From Clostridium cavendishii DSM 21758 (GTDB lineage: Bacteria; Bacillota; Clostridia; Clostridiales; Clostridiaceae), in NCBI RefSeq assembly GCF_900141845.1, contig NZ_FQZB01000010.1, forward strand, positions 1 to 64,000: DNA of 64,000 nucleotides, read 5' to 3'. The stretch's first letter is position 1, and the number at the start of each line of letters is the position of its first letter. Below, in pieces: positions 15,319 through 24,258 of this stretch. Both the position numbers and the translations under genes were made by a program. The notes beneath the pieces are model-generated. The model ran no database searches. It worked only from the letters and a program-made list of their open reading frames with translations, and was not told the origin of the DNA.

Positions 15319-17322
15319 TTATTCTTCCACAATAAATTCAAAATTATCATAATCTTCATAAGCAGATTTTTTATAGTAGCTTTTTGTTAATAAAAGCATT
15401 CTATATGTCCCTGCTCTAAATGGTCTGAAAGCATAATAATCTTTTCTACTATATCTTTGTACAAGATTCCAATTATCACCCTGCATTAAATAATACTCAT
15501 AGCATACTTCTTTGCCACCTTGACAAATACCTGAAAAATTAATTTCTTCATTTACTTTAAAAGTTTTCTTATCACATATTATTTTGGTTTCTGTTATTGG
15601 CGGAGCTTCATTAACATAAACCTTGACTTCCCTCTTACTATCAAAACCCTCTTTACATTTTTTGTTTTTAGCAAAGATTTCAACTATATACTTACCTGCA
15701 CATTTTGGTGTTAAAATCATTTTCTTATTTTGTATAAATTCTGTCTCTTCAACAATTTGATCATTTATCTTTGTTACATACTTCATAAGCACTTCAGATG
15801 TATTTTGAGTTATAGCTTCTATTTCTATAATATCTCCAACTAAAAAATATCCATTAGATGGTACTAAAATATATTCTATTTCTCCTGGTATATACGCTTT
15901 AACATTAAAATGAATTATTGAATGTGCATCATATTCTTTTTGCGAATATTTATCTTTAACTCTTATCTCAAATTTATATTGTCCTTCTGATTCTGGTGTA
16001 AAATTAACCCAATTTGCATTTCCATAATTCATCTTTTCTATTTCTTTTTCATCTTTGTAAACTAAAAATTCATATTTTAAATCTGTACCACCCTCAGCAA
16101 TGACTTTTATATTGACTGGCTCATTTATAAGATAATTTTTATTTTTATCTAGAACTAAATCTAAAATCTTAACTGGCTTATTACACTTTTTTTCAATAAC
16201 ATATTCAATTTCTGCTTTTGCTTCATATTCACCATTAAAGCTTTCATCTTTAATTTCAACTATTAATCTATATTCACCTTCATATTTAGATGTCCATAAA
16301 TAACTAGAATTTCTTGTGTATCCTGAATCTTCCCCATAATTACCATCTATCTTAAACCTATATAAAAGATTCTTTCCACCTTCTGCTACTGCCTTTAATA
16401 AAACATTTGTTCCATTAACCTGAGGTGAGCTTATATCTGTTGTAAAACTTTGAATTTCTATATTATTATAAGGCATAACCTCATAAACTATAATAGCTCT
16501 ATCATCATATTCTCTAGTTGAATACATATCTCTAATTAAACATAATAGTTTATAAGTTCCTCTTTCTTTTTCTGTATAAGTAACCATCCGTCTTGATGAA
16601 TAATCCTGTATACAATAAACCTTTCCATCAGGATTCAACTTTACAAATTTATACAACAAAGTTCTATCATCTGAATACTTTGCATCAACTTGAAAAACAA
16701 GCTCTTCTCCAACTAAAAGATCATTAGTTAAGCATTTAAAATTGGTAATTTCCGGCTTATCTACATCTTTTACTTCAAATTTAATAGTTTTAAAATCATC
16801 AAAATTATTAGAGGACTCTGGTTTTTTACATTCTACCAAAATTTCAAATTCTCCCCCTTCTCTTACTGTATAATTTATTTTATTTTCTACTGTATAATCC
16901 TTTATTATCTGCCATCCAGCCTTTGAGCTAATCAAATATCTGAACATACACGGAACTTTAGTAGTTTCAACTTCTAAGGATAATTTTTCTCCGACACTTA
17001 AATTCTTCTTATCTATATATATATTAGATATTAATTTATCAGAGTCATTTCCTATAATATAGCTAACTGTACCTTTATAATCAAAAGGCTTTTTAGATTT
17101 TTTGTTTTTTGCTTGAACTAGTATCATGTATTCGCCTTCCTCTTTAGGCGTCCACACAACTCTTGAATATTCACTAAAATCTTCAAGAGTTTCCCACATA
17201 CCGTCCTTGCCAATTAAAAATTTATATAGTAATCCTGCTTTATCAAACTTAGCTTCTATAATAATATCTTGTCCTAATTCTTGAGGACTACTTTTATCTA
17301 ATTCTAATAGTAAATCCTTCAT
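15319..17322 (-). CDS. Seven-repeat triple-tyrosine (Y_Y_Y) domain protein
   Basis: This 667-aa protein consists almost wholly of seven tandem beta-sandwich-like repeats of about 90 residues. Each contains a V/L-G-E-x-L/I-x-[IF]-x-[VA] strand, a LxYKF-type strand followed by W or Y, a turn such as W-T-P-K-E-E-G-E-Y, and a final K-x-x-x-S-x-x-x-[FY]-[DE] segment. This matches the triple-tyrosine (Y_Y_Y) domain family, best known as a linker in hybrid sensors, but here the repeats stand alone. No signal peptide, membrane helix or cell-wall anchor is visible, which is odd for a repeat protein of this type. The start is set at the ATG at 17322, 7 bases after a GGGGGG run; ATG at 17325 or 17337 is also possible. 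The function is unknown. Confidence 0.75.
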   Translation of the reverse strand: MKDLLLELDKSSPQELGQDIIIEAKFDKAGLLYKFLIGKDGMWETLEDFSEYSRVVWTPKEEGEYMILVQAKNKKSKKPFDYKGTVSYIIGNDSDKLISNIYIDKKNLSVGEKLSLEVETTKVPCMFRYLISSKAGWQIIKDYTVENKINYTVREGGEFEILVECKKPESSNNFDDFKTIKFEVKDVDKPEITNFKCLTNDLLVGEELVFQVDAKYSDDRTLLYKFVKLNPDGKVYCIQDYSSRRMVTYTEKERGTYKLLCLIRDMYSTREYDDRAIIVYEVMPYNNIEIQSFTTDISSPQVNGTNVLLKAVAEGGKNLLYRFKIDGNYGEDSGYTRNSSYLWTSKYEGEYRLIVEIKDESFNGEYEAKAEIEYVIEKKCNKPVKILDLVLDKNKNYLINEPVNIKVIAEGGTDLKYEFLVYKDEKEIEKMNYGNANWVNFTPESEGQYKFEIRVKDKYSQKEYDAHSIIHFNVKAYIPGEIEYILVPSNGYFLVGDIIEIEAITQNTSEVLMKYVTKINDQIVEETEFIQNKKMILTPKCAGKYIVEIFAKNKKCKEGFDSKREVKVYVNEAPPITETKIICDKKTFKVNEEINFSGICQGGKEVCYEYYLMQGDNWNLVQRYSRKDYYAFRPFRAGTYRMLLLTKSYYKKSAYEDYDNFEFIVEE

Positions 17323-17760
17323 CATTTTGCCCCCCATTTTCTTCTCAATTACTCCACTAAAATATAATTTAGATATATTGTAAACAAGTATCTTTAATTA
17401 CAACTTGTACATACTTGATATTTAAAATATAATTTTAATAATTTTATAGAGTTTTAATATTAAGCCTTAATTTATTCATTAAAAATATCGTTTATTTATC
17501 TTACTTAAATAAATTTACAAATTAACCTTTAGATTTAGAACCCTATAACTAGTTATCAAATTAATAACTAACCCTATAAAAATTATATTACATTTACCAT
17601 ATTATGTAAATACATCTTTTATATTTTTATATTTTCCCCTTTTAATTACCAACCTTAATCCATGTTATAAAAGCAATTAGTACAAACTTGAAGCTTTTTG
17701 ATTTTATGTACCCTTTTAATCCTTGAAGATATTACATATAATAATTATACTTCAATAAAG
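17323..17760. other. Intergenic region with a symmetric repeat cluster
   Basis: No gene is seen in this stretch of more than 400 bases. It contains AACCCTATAA twice (17539-17548 and 17570-17579), enclosing the inverted pair TAGTTAT (17550-17556) and ATAACTA (17564-17570). This could be a regulator site for the Y_Y_Y gene, but it lies more than 200 bases from its start. Confidence 0.4.
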
Positions 17761-17788
17761 AAAAAAGTGTAAGAATATTTTACACTTT
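17761..17788 (-). terminator. Terminator of the DUF188 gene
   Basis: AAAGTGTAA and TTTACACTTT form a stem around a six-base loop, followed on the minus strand by a run of T. It overlaps the stop codon region at 17787. Confidence 0.85.
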
Positions 17789-18236
17789 ATACCTCTAATT
17801 CCTTAGCTTTAATTATTAATTTTTTTAAATTTCTATAAAGTCTATCATCATCCTCTGATGTTCTTTTACTAGGACTTGAAGTTTTTCCGCCTGATCTTCT
17901 AACTTTCTGAGATATATGCCTTTCAAATAATAATTTATCAATATTACCTTCATCAAAAACATACCCTTTAGGTCCTATAGCAAAAGCTTTCTTTCCTAAA
18001 ACCATTGCAGCTACACCAAAATCTTGAGTTACTACTATATCATTCTTTTTTGTCTCATTCATGACATACATATCTACACTTTGAAATCCAGCATCTACAC
18101 ACTTTATAGTGCTATATTCAGAAGTTATATAATGATTTATATCACAAAATATAACTACTTCAATTTTTTCTTCCTTAGCTGCTTTTTCTATTAATAATTT
18201 CCCAGGACATCCGTCACCATCTACTACTATTTTCAA
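17787..18236 (-). CDS. YaiI/YqxD family (DUF188) protein
   Basis: This 149-aa protein belongs to the DUF188 family, which has a PIN-like nuclease fold but no established function. Marks include IVVDGDGCPGKLLIEKAA at the N-terminus with conserved acidic residues, FCDINHYI, the DIVVTQDFGVAAMVL segment, AIGPKGYVFDEGNI and the late RTSEDDDRLYRNLKKLI. The frame opens at an ATG at 18251, but its own bases ATGGAGGTG form the ribosome site for TTG at 18236, which begins exactly at the conserved family N-terminus. I therefore choose the UUG start. Monocistronic with its own terminator. Confidence 0.85.
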   Translation of the reverse strand: MKIVVDGDGCPGKLLIEKAAKEEKIEVVIFCDINHYITSEYSTIKCVDAGFQSVDMYVMNETKKNDIVVTQDFGVAAMVLGKKAFAIGPKGYVFDEGNIDKLLFERHISQKVRRSGGKTSSPSKRTSEDDDRLYRNLKKLIIKAKELEV

Positions 18237-18251
18237 TGCAAGCACCTCCAT

Positions 18252-18340
18252 TTGAATTAAAAATTCAAAATTGAGAACCAGTTCATAAAATTAATAATGC
18301 ACAGTTCTCAATTCTCAATTCTCAATTCTCAACTCTAATT
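18252..18340. repeat. Clostridial intergenic repeat with tandem TTCTCAA units
   Basis: AAAATTGAGAACC is followed by a spacer and then by four tandem TCTCAAT-like 7-mers (about 18304-18332). The two ends can pair. A related stretch containing TTGACAGTTGAGAACTC and TCATTCTCAATCTCTC occurs between guaB and guaA (35630-35710). Repeats of this type are, to my recollection, frequent between clostridial genes and probably make RNA hairpins or are non-autonomous elements. Confidence 0.5.
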
Positions 18341-18353
18341 TTCATTAATTTAA

Positions 18354-18393
18354 AACCTCAGAAACAACTAACCACTTAGCTATTTCTGAGGTT
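18354..18393 (-). terminator. Terminator of pgi
   Basis: AACCTCAGAAA (18354-18364) pairs perfectly with TTTCTGAGGTT (18383-18393), starting 15 bases after the pgi stop on the minus strand. An AT-rich tract follows. Confidence 0.8.
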
Positions 18394-18407
18394 AATATTA
18401 ATTTAAA

Positions 18408-19757
18408 TTATAATCTTGCTTCTAATTCAGCTTTTAAATCTTCAAAACCTGGCTTTCCAAGTAAAGCAAACATATTTTTCTTATATGCTTCAACTCCTGG
18501 TTGATCAAATGGATTAACTCCTAAGATATAACCACTTATAGCACAAGCTTTTTCAAAGAAGTATACCATTCTTCCAAAGTAGTATGGAGTTAATTCTGGA
18601 ACATTAACAACTAAATTTGGAACTCCTCCATCATTGTGAGCAAGTAATGTTCCTTCATAAGCTTTTTTATTAACAAAGTCCATAGTCTTTCCAGCTAAGA
18701 AGTTTAATCCATCTACATTTTCTTTGCTTTCTTCTATAACTATTTCTCTCTTTGCTTTTCCTACATTTATAACTGTTTCAAATAGGTCTCTCTTACCTTC
18801 TTGGATGTATTGACCCATTGAGTGAAGGTCTGTTGAGAAGTCAACTGCTGCTGGGAATATACCCTTGTTGTCTTTTCCTTCTGATTCTCCGTATAATTGT
18901 TTCCACCATTCATTAAAGAAATGTACTGATGGTTCGTAGTTAACTAAAACTTCTATTGATTTACCTTTATTGTATAGAGCATTTCTAGCTGCTGCATATT
19001 TATAACATTCATTTTCCATTAAAGATGGATTTTGATATTCTTCTCTTGCATCAGCTGCTCCTTCCATTATTTGATCAACATTAACTCCAGCTACTGCTAT
19101 TGGAAGTAAACCAACTGCTGTTAAAACTGAGAATCTTCCTCCAACATCATCTGGAATTACAAAAGTTTCATAACCTTCAGCATCAGCTAAAGACTTTAAA
19201 GCTCCTTTTCTTGCATCTGTTGTAGCATATATTCTATTCTTAGCTTCATCTTTTCCATATTTCTTTTCCATATAATCTTTAAAAATTCTGAATGCTATAG
19301 CAGGTTCTGTAGTAGTTCCTGACTTTGATATAACATTAACACTTATATCTAAACCTTCTACTGCTTCTAAAAGTTCTGCCATGTATGTTGAACTTATATT
19401 ATTTCCCACGTAGAATATAGCTGGTGATTTTCTCTTATCTTTACTTAAACTATTATAAAAATTGTTTGTTAACATTTCTATAGCAGCTCTTGCTCCTAAG
19501 TATGATCCACCTATACCTATAACTATTAAAGCATCTGAATCTTTTCTTATTTTTTCAGCTGATTTCTTTATTCTTGCAAATTCATCTTTATCATAATTAA
19601 CTGGTAGGTCAACCCATCCTAAAAAGTCGTTTCCAGCACCTGTTTTATTGTGCAATTTTTCATGAGCAACCTTAACAGTTTCTCCCATATATTGAACTTC
19701 ATGCTCTTTTAAATAAGGAGCAGCTTTTGATAAATCAATTGATAATCCTTTTTTCAT
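18408..19757 (-). CDS. pgi: Glucose-6-phosphate isomerase
   Basis: Pgi interconverts glucose 6-phosphate and fructose 6-phosphate in glycolysis and gluconeogenesis. The 449-aa length is that of the short bacterial/Gram-positive form. Visible motifs are VIGIGGSYLGARAAIE (sugar-phosphate binding SIS region), VISKSGTTTEPAIAFR, the family signature DVGGRFSVLTAVGLLP, and GVPNLVVNVPELTPYYFGRMVYFFE near the C-terminus, which includes the lysine/histidine catalytic region. GGAGGT lies 10 bases before ATG at 19757, and this start is preferred over an in-frame TTG 6 codons upstream that sits in the ribosome site. It has its own terminator. Confidence 0.96.
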   Translation of the reverse strand: MKKGLSIDLSKAAPYLKEHEVQYMGETVKVAHEKLHNKTGAGNDFLGWVDLPVNYDKDEFARIKKSAEKIRKDSDALIVIGIGGSYLGARAAIEMLTNNFYNSLSKDKRKSPAIFYVGNNISSTYMAELLEAVEGLDISVNVISKSGTTTEPAIAFRIFKDYMEKKYGKDEAKNRIYATTDARKGALKSLADAEGYETFVIPDDVGGRFSVLTAVGLLPIAVAGVNVDQIMEGAADAREEYQNPSLMENECYKYAAARNALYNKGKSIEVLVNYEPSVHFFNEWWKQLYGESEGKDNKGIFPAAVDFSTDLHSMGQYIQEGKRDLFETVINVGKAKREIVIEESKENVDGLNFLAGKTMDFVNKKAYEGTLLAHNDGGVPNLVVNVPELTPYYFGRMVYFFEKACAISGYILGVNPFDQPGVEAYKKNMFALLGKPGFEDLKAELEARL

Positions 19758-19794
19758 AATAAAATAAACCTCCAAAAAAATATATTTATCTAAT

Positions 19795-19813
19795 AAGGCC
19801 CAATAAGGGTCTT
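19795..19813 (-). terminator. Weak hairpin after the small membrane protein gene
   Basis: AAGGCCC and GGGTCTT form a seven-base stem with one mismatch, followed on the minus strand by an AT-rich, later T-rich stretch. It lies 13 bases after the stop at 19826. Confidence 0.4.
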
Positions 19814-19825
19814 GAAGAGAACTTA

Positions 19826-20032
19826 TTAACTAAGCCAGAACTTATCTAATAAATAAAGTATTAAACCAAAAATAGCAATACCTATAACTAACATAGGTAA
19901 TATTATCAAATATTGAGCAACCATAATAGCCACTAAGTCTTTGAACTTTGGCTTTTCTTTATCTTTTATATCTTCAAATAATTGTTTTTCTTCTTGTTTC
20001 TGCTTTTCTTCCAATGGATCATATCTAAACAT
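19826..20032 (-). CDS. Small membrane protein with charged N-terminus
   Basis: This 68-aa protein of unknown function has a strongly charged N-terminal half (MFRYDPLEEKQKQEEKQ and beyond, probably cytosolic and helical) and one or two hydrophobic segments from about residue 30 to 66, rich in Ile, Leu and Val. The start at 20032 is preferred over an in-frame ATG six codons upstream because GGGGTG precedes it by 5 bases. It lies 68 bases upstream of pgi on the same strand and could be cotranscribed, although a weak hairpin separates them. Confidence 0.65.
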   Translation of the reverse strand: MFRYDPLEEKQKQEEKQLFEDIKDKEKPKFKDLVAIMVAQYLIILPMLVIGIAIFGLILYLLDKFWLS

Positions 20033-20275
20033 AATTACACCCCATAACATTAAGGTCTAAGGCATGTATAAAAAATAACAATTAAAAAATACAAAGTATA
20101 TTTTACTATTATTTTGTTAATAAGCCTAGAGTTATTATATCATACTATTAGTATAATTTATTAAGCAAATAATTATTAAATTAAATTTTGGTTTAACTTC
20201 CAACTTTCTAGGTTCTATTTTATACTCTTTACATAAAAAAAATCAACTGAATAATATCTTTCTTTTTTTACAATA

Positions 20276-20313
20276 TAAGACCCCCGTAGCCTTATTAAGC
20301 ATAGGAGGTCTTA
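20276..20313. terminator. Long hairpin downstream of the opp operon
   Basis: TAAGACCCCC (20276-20285) pairs with GGAGGTCTTA (20304-20313), with inner pairing of TAGCCTT and AAGCATA. It lies 30 bases beyond the oppF stop. The T-rich tract is on the plus-strand side, so efficiency for the opp transcript is uncertain. Otherwise 20033-20342 is AT-rich and empty. Confidence 0.6.
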
Positions 20314-20342
20314 TTTTGAATTTTTTTGTATTATCTATTTTT

Positions 20343-21311
20343 CTACACAATATGACATGCTACAAAATGATCATTTCCTACATTTCTATACTCTGGATTT
20401 TCCTTTGCGCATCTCTCTGTCGCATAAGGACATCTAGTATGGAACTTACATCCACTAGGTGGATTTGCAGGCGATGGAATATCTCCTTTAAGAATTATTC
20501 TATCTCTTTTAATTGTTGGGTCTGGTACTGGTACTGCTGAAAGTAATGCCTTAGTATATGGATGAAGTGGGTTGTCATATAATTCATCCTTTGGTGCTAG
20601 TTCCACTAAGCTTCCAAGGTACATAACTCCAACCTTATGACAAATATGTTTTACAACACTTAAATCATGAGAGATAAATAAATATGAAAATCCCATTTCT
20701 TGTTGCAATTCCATCATAAGATTAATAACTTGTGATTGGATAGAAACATCTAGAGCTGATACTGGCTCATCTGCAACTATAAAACTTGGATTTAATATAA
20801 GAGCCCTTGCAATACCTATCCTTTGTCTTTGTCCACCTGAAAATTCGTGTGGATATCTTTTCATATGATATGGAGCTAGCCCACATCTTGTTAAGGTTTG
20901 AGCAACCTTTTCTGAAACTTCTTCCTTACTACATAATCCATGACTCAATAACGCTTCACCTACAAGCTCACCTACAGATAATCTTGGATTTAAAGATGAA
21001 TAAGGATCTTGGAATATCATTTGCATTTTAGGTCTCATGCTTCTAAGTTCTTTTTTATTTAAAGCAAATAAATCTTTACCTTCAAAATAAACATTTCCTT
21101 CTGTTTTTTCAAACAATCTTAATATAGCTCTACCAGTAGTAGATTTACCACAACCAGACTCTCCAACTAACCCTAATGTTTCTCCCCTTTTTATTTCAAA
21201 AGAAACACCGTCTACAGCCTTTACATTTCCTACTACCTTTGAAAGAACTCCAGCTTTAATAGGGAAATATTTTTTTAAATTCTCAACTTTTACAACTACA
21301 TCATCATTCAT
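20343..21311 (-). CDS. oppF: Oligopeptide ABC transporter ATP-binding protein OppF
   Basis: This 322-aa ATPase subunit powers the peptide importer encoded here. It contains Walker A GESGCGKST, the Q-loop MIFQDPYSSLNPR, signature FSGGQRQRIGIARAL, Walker B FIVADEPVSALD and the H-loop HDLSVVKHI. The C-terminus holds the oligo_HPY region with ANPPSGCKFHTRCPYATERC, whose four cysteines in OppD/DppD-type ATPases can bind an iron-sulfur cluster. The start ATG follows the oppD stop directly (TAAATG) with GAGGAGG as ribosome site, so translation is coupled. OppF pairs with OppD as a heterodimer. Confidence 0.94.
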   Translation of the reverse strand: MNDDVVVKVENLKKYFPIKAGVLSKVVGNVKAVDGVSFEIKRGETLGLVGESGCGKSTTGRAILRLFEKTEGNVYFEGKDLFALNKKELRSMRPKMQMIFQDPYSSLNPRLSVGELVGEALLSHGLCSKEEVSEKVAQTLTRCGLAPYHMKRYPHEFSGGQRQRIGIARALILNPSFIVADEPVSALDVSIQSQVINLMMELQQEMGFSYLFISHDLSVVKHICHKVGVMYLGSLVELAPKDELYDNPLHPYTKALLSAVPVPDPTIKRDRIILKGDIPSPANPPSGCKFHTRCPYATERCAKENPEYRNVGNDHFVACHIV

Positions 21312-22289
21312 TTATTTTCCCTCCTCATAAAGCCAACAAGCTACCTTGTGTCTATCATTAACATATTTAAGTTCAGGCTGAACATCTTTACATTTAGCTT
21401 TGCATTTATCACATCTTGAACTAAAATAACAATTATCAGGCATTCCTATTGGATAAGGAACTTGTCCTGGTATTGAATATAATCTATCTGCTTTTTCTGT
21501 TAAAACTGGTTTTGATTTTAAAAGTCCCTTAGTATATGGATGTAGTGGATTTTTAAATAATTCCTCTACTGGAGCTTCTTCTATTACCTTACCAGCATAC
21601 ATAACAACTATATAATCAGCCATTTCAGCAACAACTCCAAGGTCATGTGTTATAAACATTATTGAAGTGTTAAGCTTCTTTTTAATATCTCTCATCAAAT
21701 CAAGTATTTGAGCTTGGATAGTAACATCTAGAGCTGTTGTTGGTTCATCAGCTATTAAAAGTTTAGGGTTACAACATACAGCCATAGCTATCATAACTCT
21801 TTGTCTCATACCACCTGATAATTCATGAGGAAAACATTGCATAATTTCCTCAGCCCTTGGTATACCTATTATCTTAAGTACATCAATAGCTTTTTTCTCA
21901 GCTTCCTGCTTAGTTAGCTTTTGATGAAGTATTATAGCTTCACAAATCTGATCTCCAATCCTAAATACCGGATTTAAAGAAGTCATTGGTTCTTGGAATA
22001 TAACTGAAACATCATTTCCTCTTATATGTCTCATTTCATCTTCACTAAGCTTTAATATATCCTTACCTTGAAATAATATTTCTCCGCCTTCAATTTTTCC
22101 AGGAGGATTTGGTATAAGTCTCATAAGTGACATGGCAGTAACAGATTTTCCGCAACCAGATTCTCCAACTACGCAAACTGTTTCGCCTTCTTTTATTTTA
22201 AAACTAACATCATTAACTGCTTTTACAACACCTTCTCCTGTATGGAAGTAGGTTTTTAAATTTTTAAATTCCACTAATGTCTTAGCCAT
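21312..22289 (-). CDS. oppD: Oligopeptide ABC transporter ATP-binding protein OppD
   Basis: This is the partner ATPase of OppF, 325 aa. Motifs: Walker A GESGCGKSV, Q-loop VIFQEPMTSLNPVF, signature LSGGMRQRVMIAMAV, Walker B LLIADEPTTALDVT, H-loop THDLGVVAEM, and a C-terminal cysteine cluster in CYFSSRCDKCKAKC. Start ATG at 22289 lies 7 bases after GGGGGAG; a TTG two codons upstream is in frame but less likely. It lies 16 bases after oppC and abuts oppF. Confidence 0.94.
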   Translation of the reverse strand: MAKTLVEFKNLKTYFHTGEGVVKAVNDVSFKIKEGETVCVVGESGCGKSVTAMSLMRLIPNPPGKIEGGEILFQGKDILKLSEDEMRHIRGNDVSVIFQEPMTSLNPVFRIGDQICEAIILHQKLTKQEAEKKAIDVLKIIGIPRAEEIMQCFPHELSGGMRQRVMIAMAVCCNPKLLIADEPTTALDVTIQAQILDLMRDIKKKLNTSIMFITHDLGVVAEMADYIVVMYAGKVIEEAPVEELFKNPLHPYTKGLLKSKPVLTEKADRLYSIPGQVPYPIGMPDNCYFSSRCDKCKAKCKDVQPELKYVNDRHKVACWLYEEGK

Positions 22290-22305
22290 AATCAATCTCC
22301 CCCTT

Positions 22306-23214
22306 CTACACCTTAAGTTTTGGATCTAGAGCGTCTCTTAAACCATCACCAAATAAATTGATAGACATAACTGTTAAGAATATACAAACTCCAGCTGGCA
22401 TCCAAAGCCATGGTTGAAATTGTAATGCATATGCATCATTAGCTGCTTGTATCATATTTCCCCAAGTTGGTGTAGGAGGAGTAACTCCAAGACCCAAAAA
22501 GCTTAATGCTGATTCAGTAAGGATAGCTGAACCTATACCTAATGTAGCTGAAACTATTATAGATGCAAGAGTATTTGGTAATAAATGAACAAACATCTTT
22601 CTTCTATCACTTAACCCTAAAGCTTCTGCAGCTTGCATAAATTCTTGTTCTCTAAGTGATAATATTTGTCCTCTTACTAAACGACAAAGACTCGGCCAAC
22701 TTAAAACACCTATTATAACCATAACTATATACATTCTTTTATCTGGTGCTACACTATTATCCGACATCATTGCCGATACCATTAATAAAAGTGGTAAGAA
22801 TGGGAAGCATAAAAATATATCAACTATTCTCATTATTATAGTATCTACTATTCCACCATAATAACCAGCTACAATTCCTAAAATAGTACCTATTGCAACT
22901 GAAATTGATACTGCTATAAACCCAACTGCTAAGGATATTCTTCCACCATACATAAGTCTTGCAAGTACATCTCTACCAACATTATCAGTACCTAATAAAT
23001 GCTCAGATGATGGTTTTGCAAAAGTATTCACTAAATCTGTTGTCTCCCAACTTTGTGGATAAACGATAGGCCCTATTATTGCAATTAAAATAAGGGCTAT
23101 TATTATATATAAACCAGCCATTGATAGCTTATTCTTTTTAAGTCTCTTCCAGGCTACGGTCCATGGACTTTCTATCTTTTCTTTTTTTTCTATAACTTTA
23201 TCGTCCTTTTTCAT
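22306..23214 (-). CDS. oppC: Oligopeptide ABC transporter permease OppC
   Basis: This 302-aa permease has an N-terminal cytosolic stretch (to about residue 25), the DppC/OppC N-terminal region with WKRLKKNKLSMAGLYI, about six membrane helices, and the EAA loop EFMQAAEALGLSDRRKMFVHLLPN that contacts the ATPases. TDNVGRDVLARLMYGGRISL is typical of OppC. It forms the transmembrane channel with OppB. The gene lies between oppB and oppD in a tight operon. Confidence 0.94.
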   Translation of the reverse strand: MKKDDKVIEKKEKIESPWTVAWKRLKKNKLSMAGLYIIIALILIAIIGPIVYPQSWETTDLVNTFAKPSSEHLLGTDNVGRDVLARLMYGGRISLAVGFIAVSISVAIGTILGIVAGYYGGIVDTIIMRIVDIFLCFPFLPLLLMVSAMMSDNSVAPDKRMYIVMVIIGVLSWPSLCRLVRGQILSLREQEFMQAAEALGLSDRRKMFVHLLPNTLASIIVSATLGIGSAILTESALSFLGLGVTPPTPTWGNMIQAANDAYALQFQPWLWMPAGVCIFLTVMSINLFGDGLRDALDPKLKV

Positions 23215-23226
23215 GAAAGCTCCCCC

Positions 23227-24192
23227 TTACTTTAATCTTATTCTTGGGTCTACTAATGCATATAACACATCTGCTATAAGATTTCCTACTAGTGTTAATG
23301 TAGCAAGTAGCATATTTAATCCCATTAATAAATAATAATCTCTATTGTTAACAGCTGCTAATTGAACTGGTCCTATACCAGGCCAGTTAAATATAGTTTC
23401 TGTTAAGGTAGCTCCTGAAAATAATCCTGGTATTGAAAATCCTAATAAAGTTATTACTGGTATAAGAGCATTTCTCAACGCATGCTTGTACACAACAACC
23501 TTTTCTTTAAGACCTTTAGCTCTAGCTGTTCTAATATAATCTTGTCTTATAACTTCTAACATACTTGAACGAGTATACCTCATCCACCCCGCAACACTAC
23601 CTAAAGTTAATACTATTAATGGTAATGTCATATGTTTTAATACATCTAAAAATCCTTCAATTCCTGTATAATTACTTCCTGCTGTTCTCATACCTGAGAA
23701 TGGTAAAAGTTGCAAATCAACTCCAAGCCATTTTATTAATAATAATCCAAAGAAGAAAGATGGCAATGAAATACCTATGAGTGCAAATACCGTGAAAAAT
23801 TTATCGAATCCCGAATACTGTTTGGTAGCCGACACAACTCCAATTGGAACGGCTATTATAACTCCTAAAACTAGCGAAGCTAAGGCTAAATAAAATGAAT
23901 TTCCGATAAAATCATGCATTACAGCTGTAACTGGTTTTTTGTAGTAAAAAGATTCCCCAAATGTATGATCTTTAACTACACCTTTTAACCAATAATAATA
24001 TTGAACATGTTTTGGTTCATTTAAATGATATTGTGCTCTTATTTCTTGTTTTCTTTCAGCACTCATATGTGGATCCATATTAGCTGATAACGCATCACCA
24101 GGCGCCAATGCAAATATTATGAATATAAACAAAGATATACCTATTAATGTAGGTATTATTTGTAATACTCTTCTTATGATATACTGTTTCAT
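23227..24192 (-). CDS. oppB: Oligopeptide ABC transporter permease OppB
   Basis: This 321-aa permease begins with the family signature YIIRRVLQIIPTLIGISLFIF and has about six membrane helices. The large external loop follows helix 1, and the EAA loop is YIRTARAKGLKEKVVVYKHALRN. It forms the pore together with OppC. It follows oppA after 66 bases that contain a terminator-like hairpin, and precedes oppC by 12 bases. Confidence 0.94.
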   Translation of the reverse strand: MKQYIIRRVLQIIPTLIGISLFIFIIFALAPGDALSANMDPHMSAERKQEIRAQYHLNEPKHVQYYYWLKGVVKDHTFGESFYYKKPVTAVMHDFIGNSFYLALASLVLGVIIAVPIGVVSATKQYSGFDKFFTVFALIGISLPSFFFGLLLIKWLGVDLQLLPFSGMRTAGSNYTGIEGFLDVLKHMTLPLIVLTLGSVAGWMRYTRSSMLEVIRQDYIRTARAKGLKEKVVVYKHALRNALIPVITLLGFSIPGLFSGATLTETIFNWPGIGPVQLAAVNNRDYYLLMGLNMLLATLTLVGNLIADVLYALVDPRIRLK

Positions 24193-24213
24193 ACTAACCC
24201 CCCTATTTTAAAT

Positions 24214-24240
24214 AAAGCCTGGAACCTCCTTCCAGGCTTT
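24214..24240 (-). terminator. Intra-operon hairpin between oppA and oppB
   Basis: AAAGCCTGGAA pairs perfectly with TTCCAGGCTTT around a five-base loop, between the oppA stop and the oppB ribosome site, and is followed by ATTT on the minus strand. Such attenuating or mRNA-stabilising hairpins after binding-protein genes commonly give more binding protein than permease. Confidence 0.75.
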
Positions 24241-24258
24241 CTTATCATTACTTATTTG

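Noticed and set aside
18304..18332. Possible CRISPR-like array because of tandem TTCTCAA units
   Set aside because: The units are 7 bases with no spacers, and no cas gene is present; it is a simple tandem repeat.
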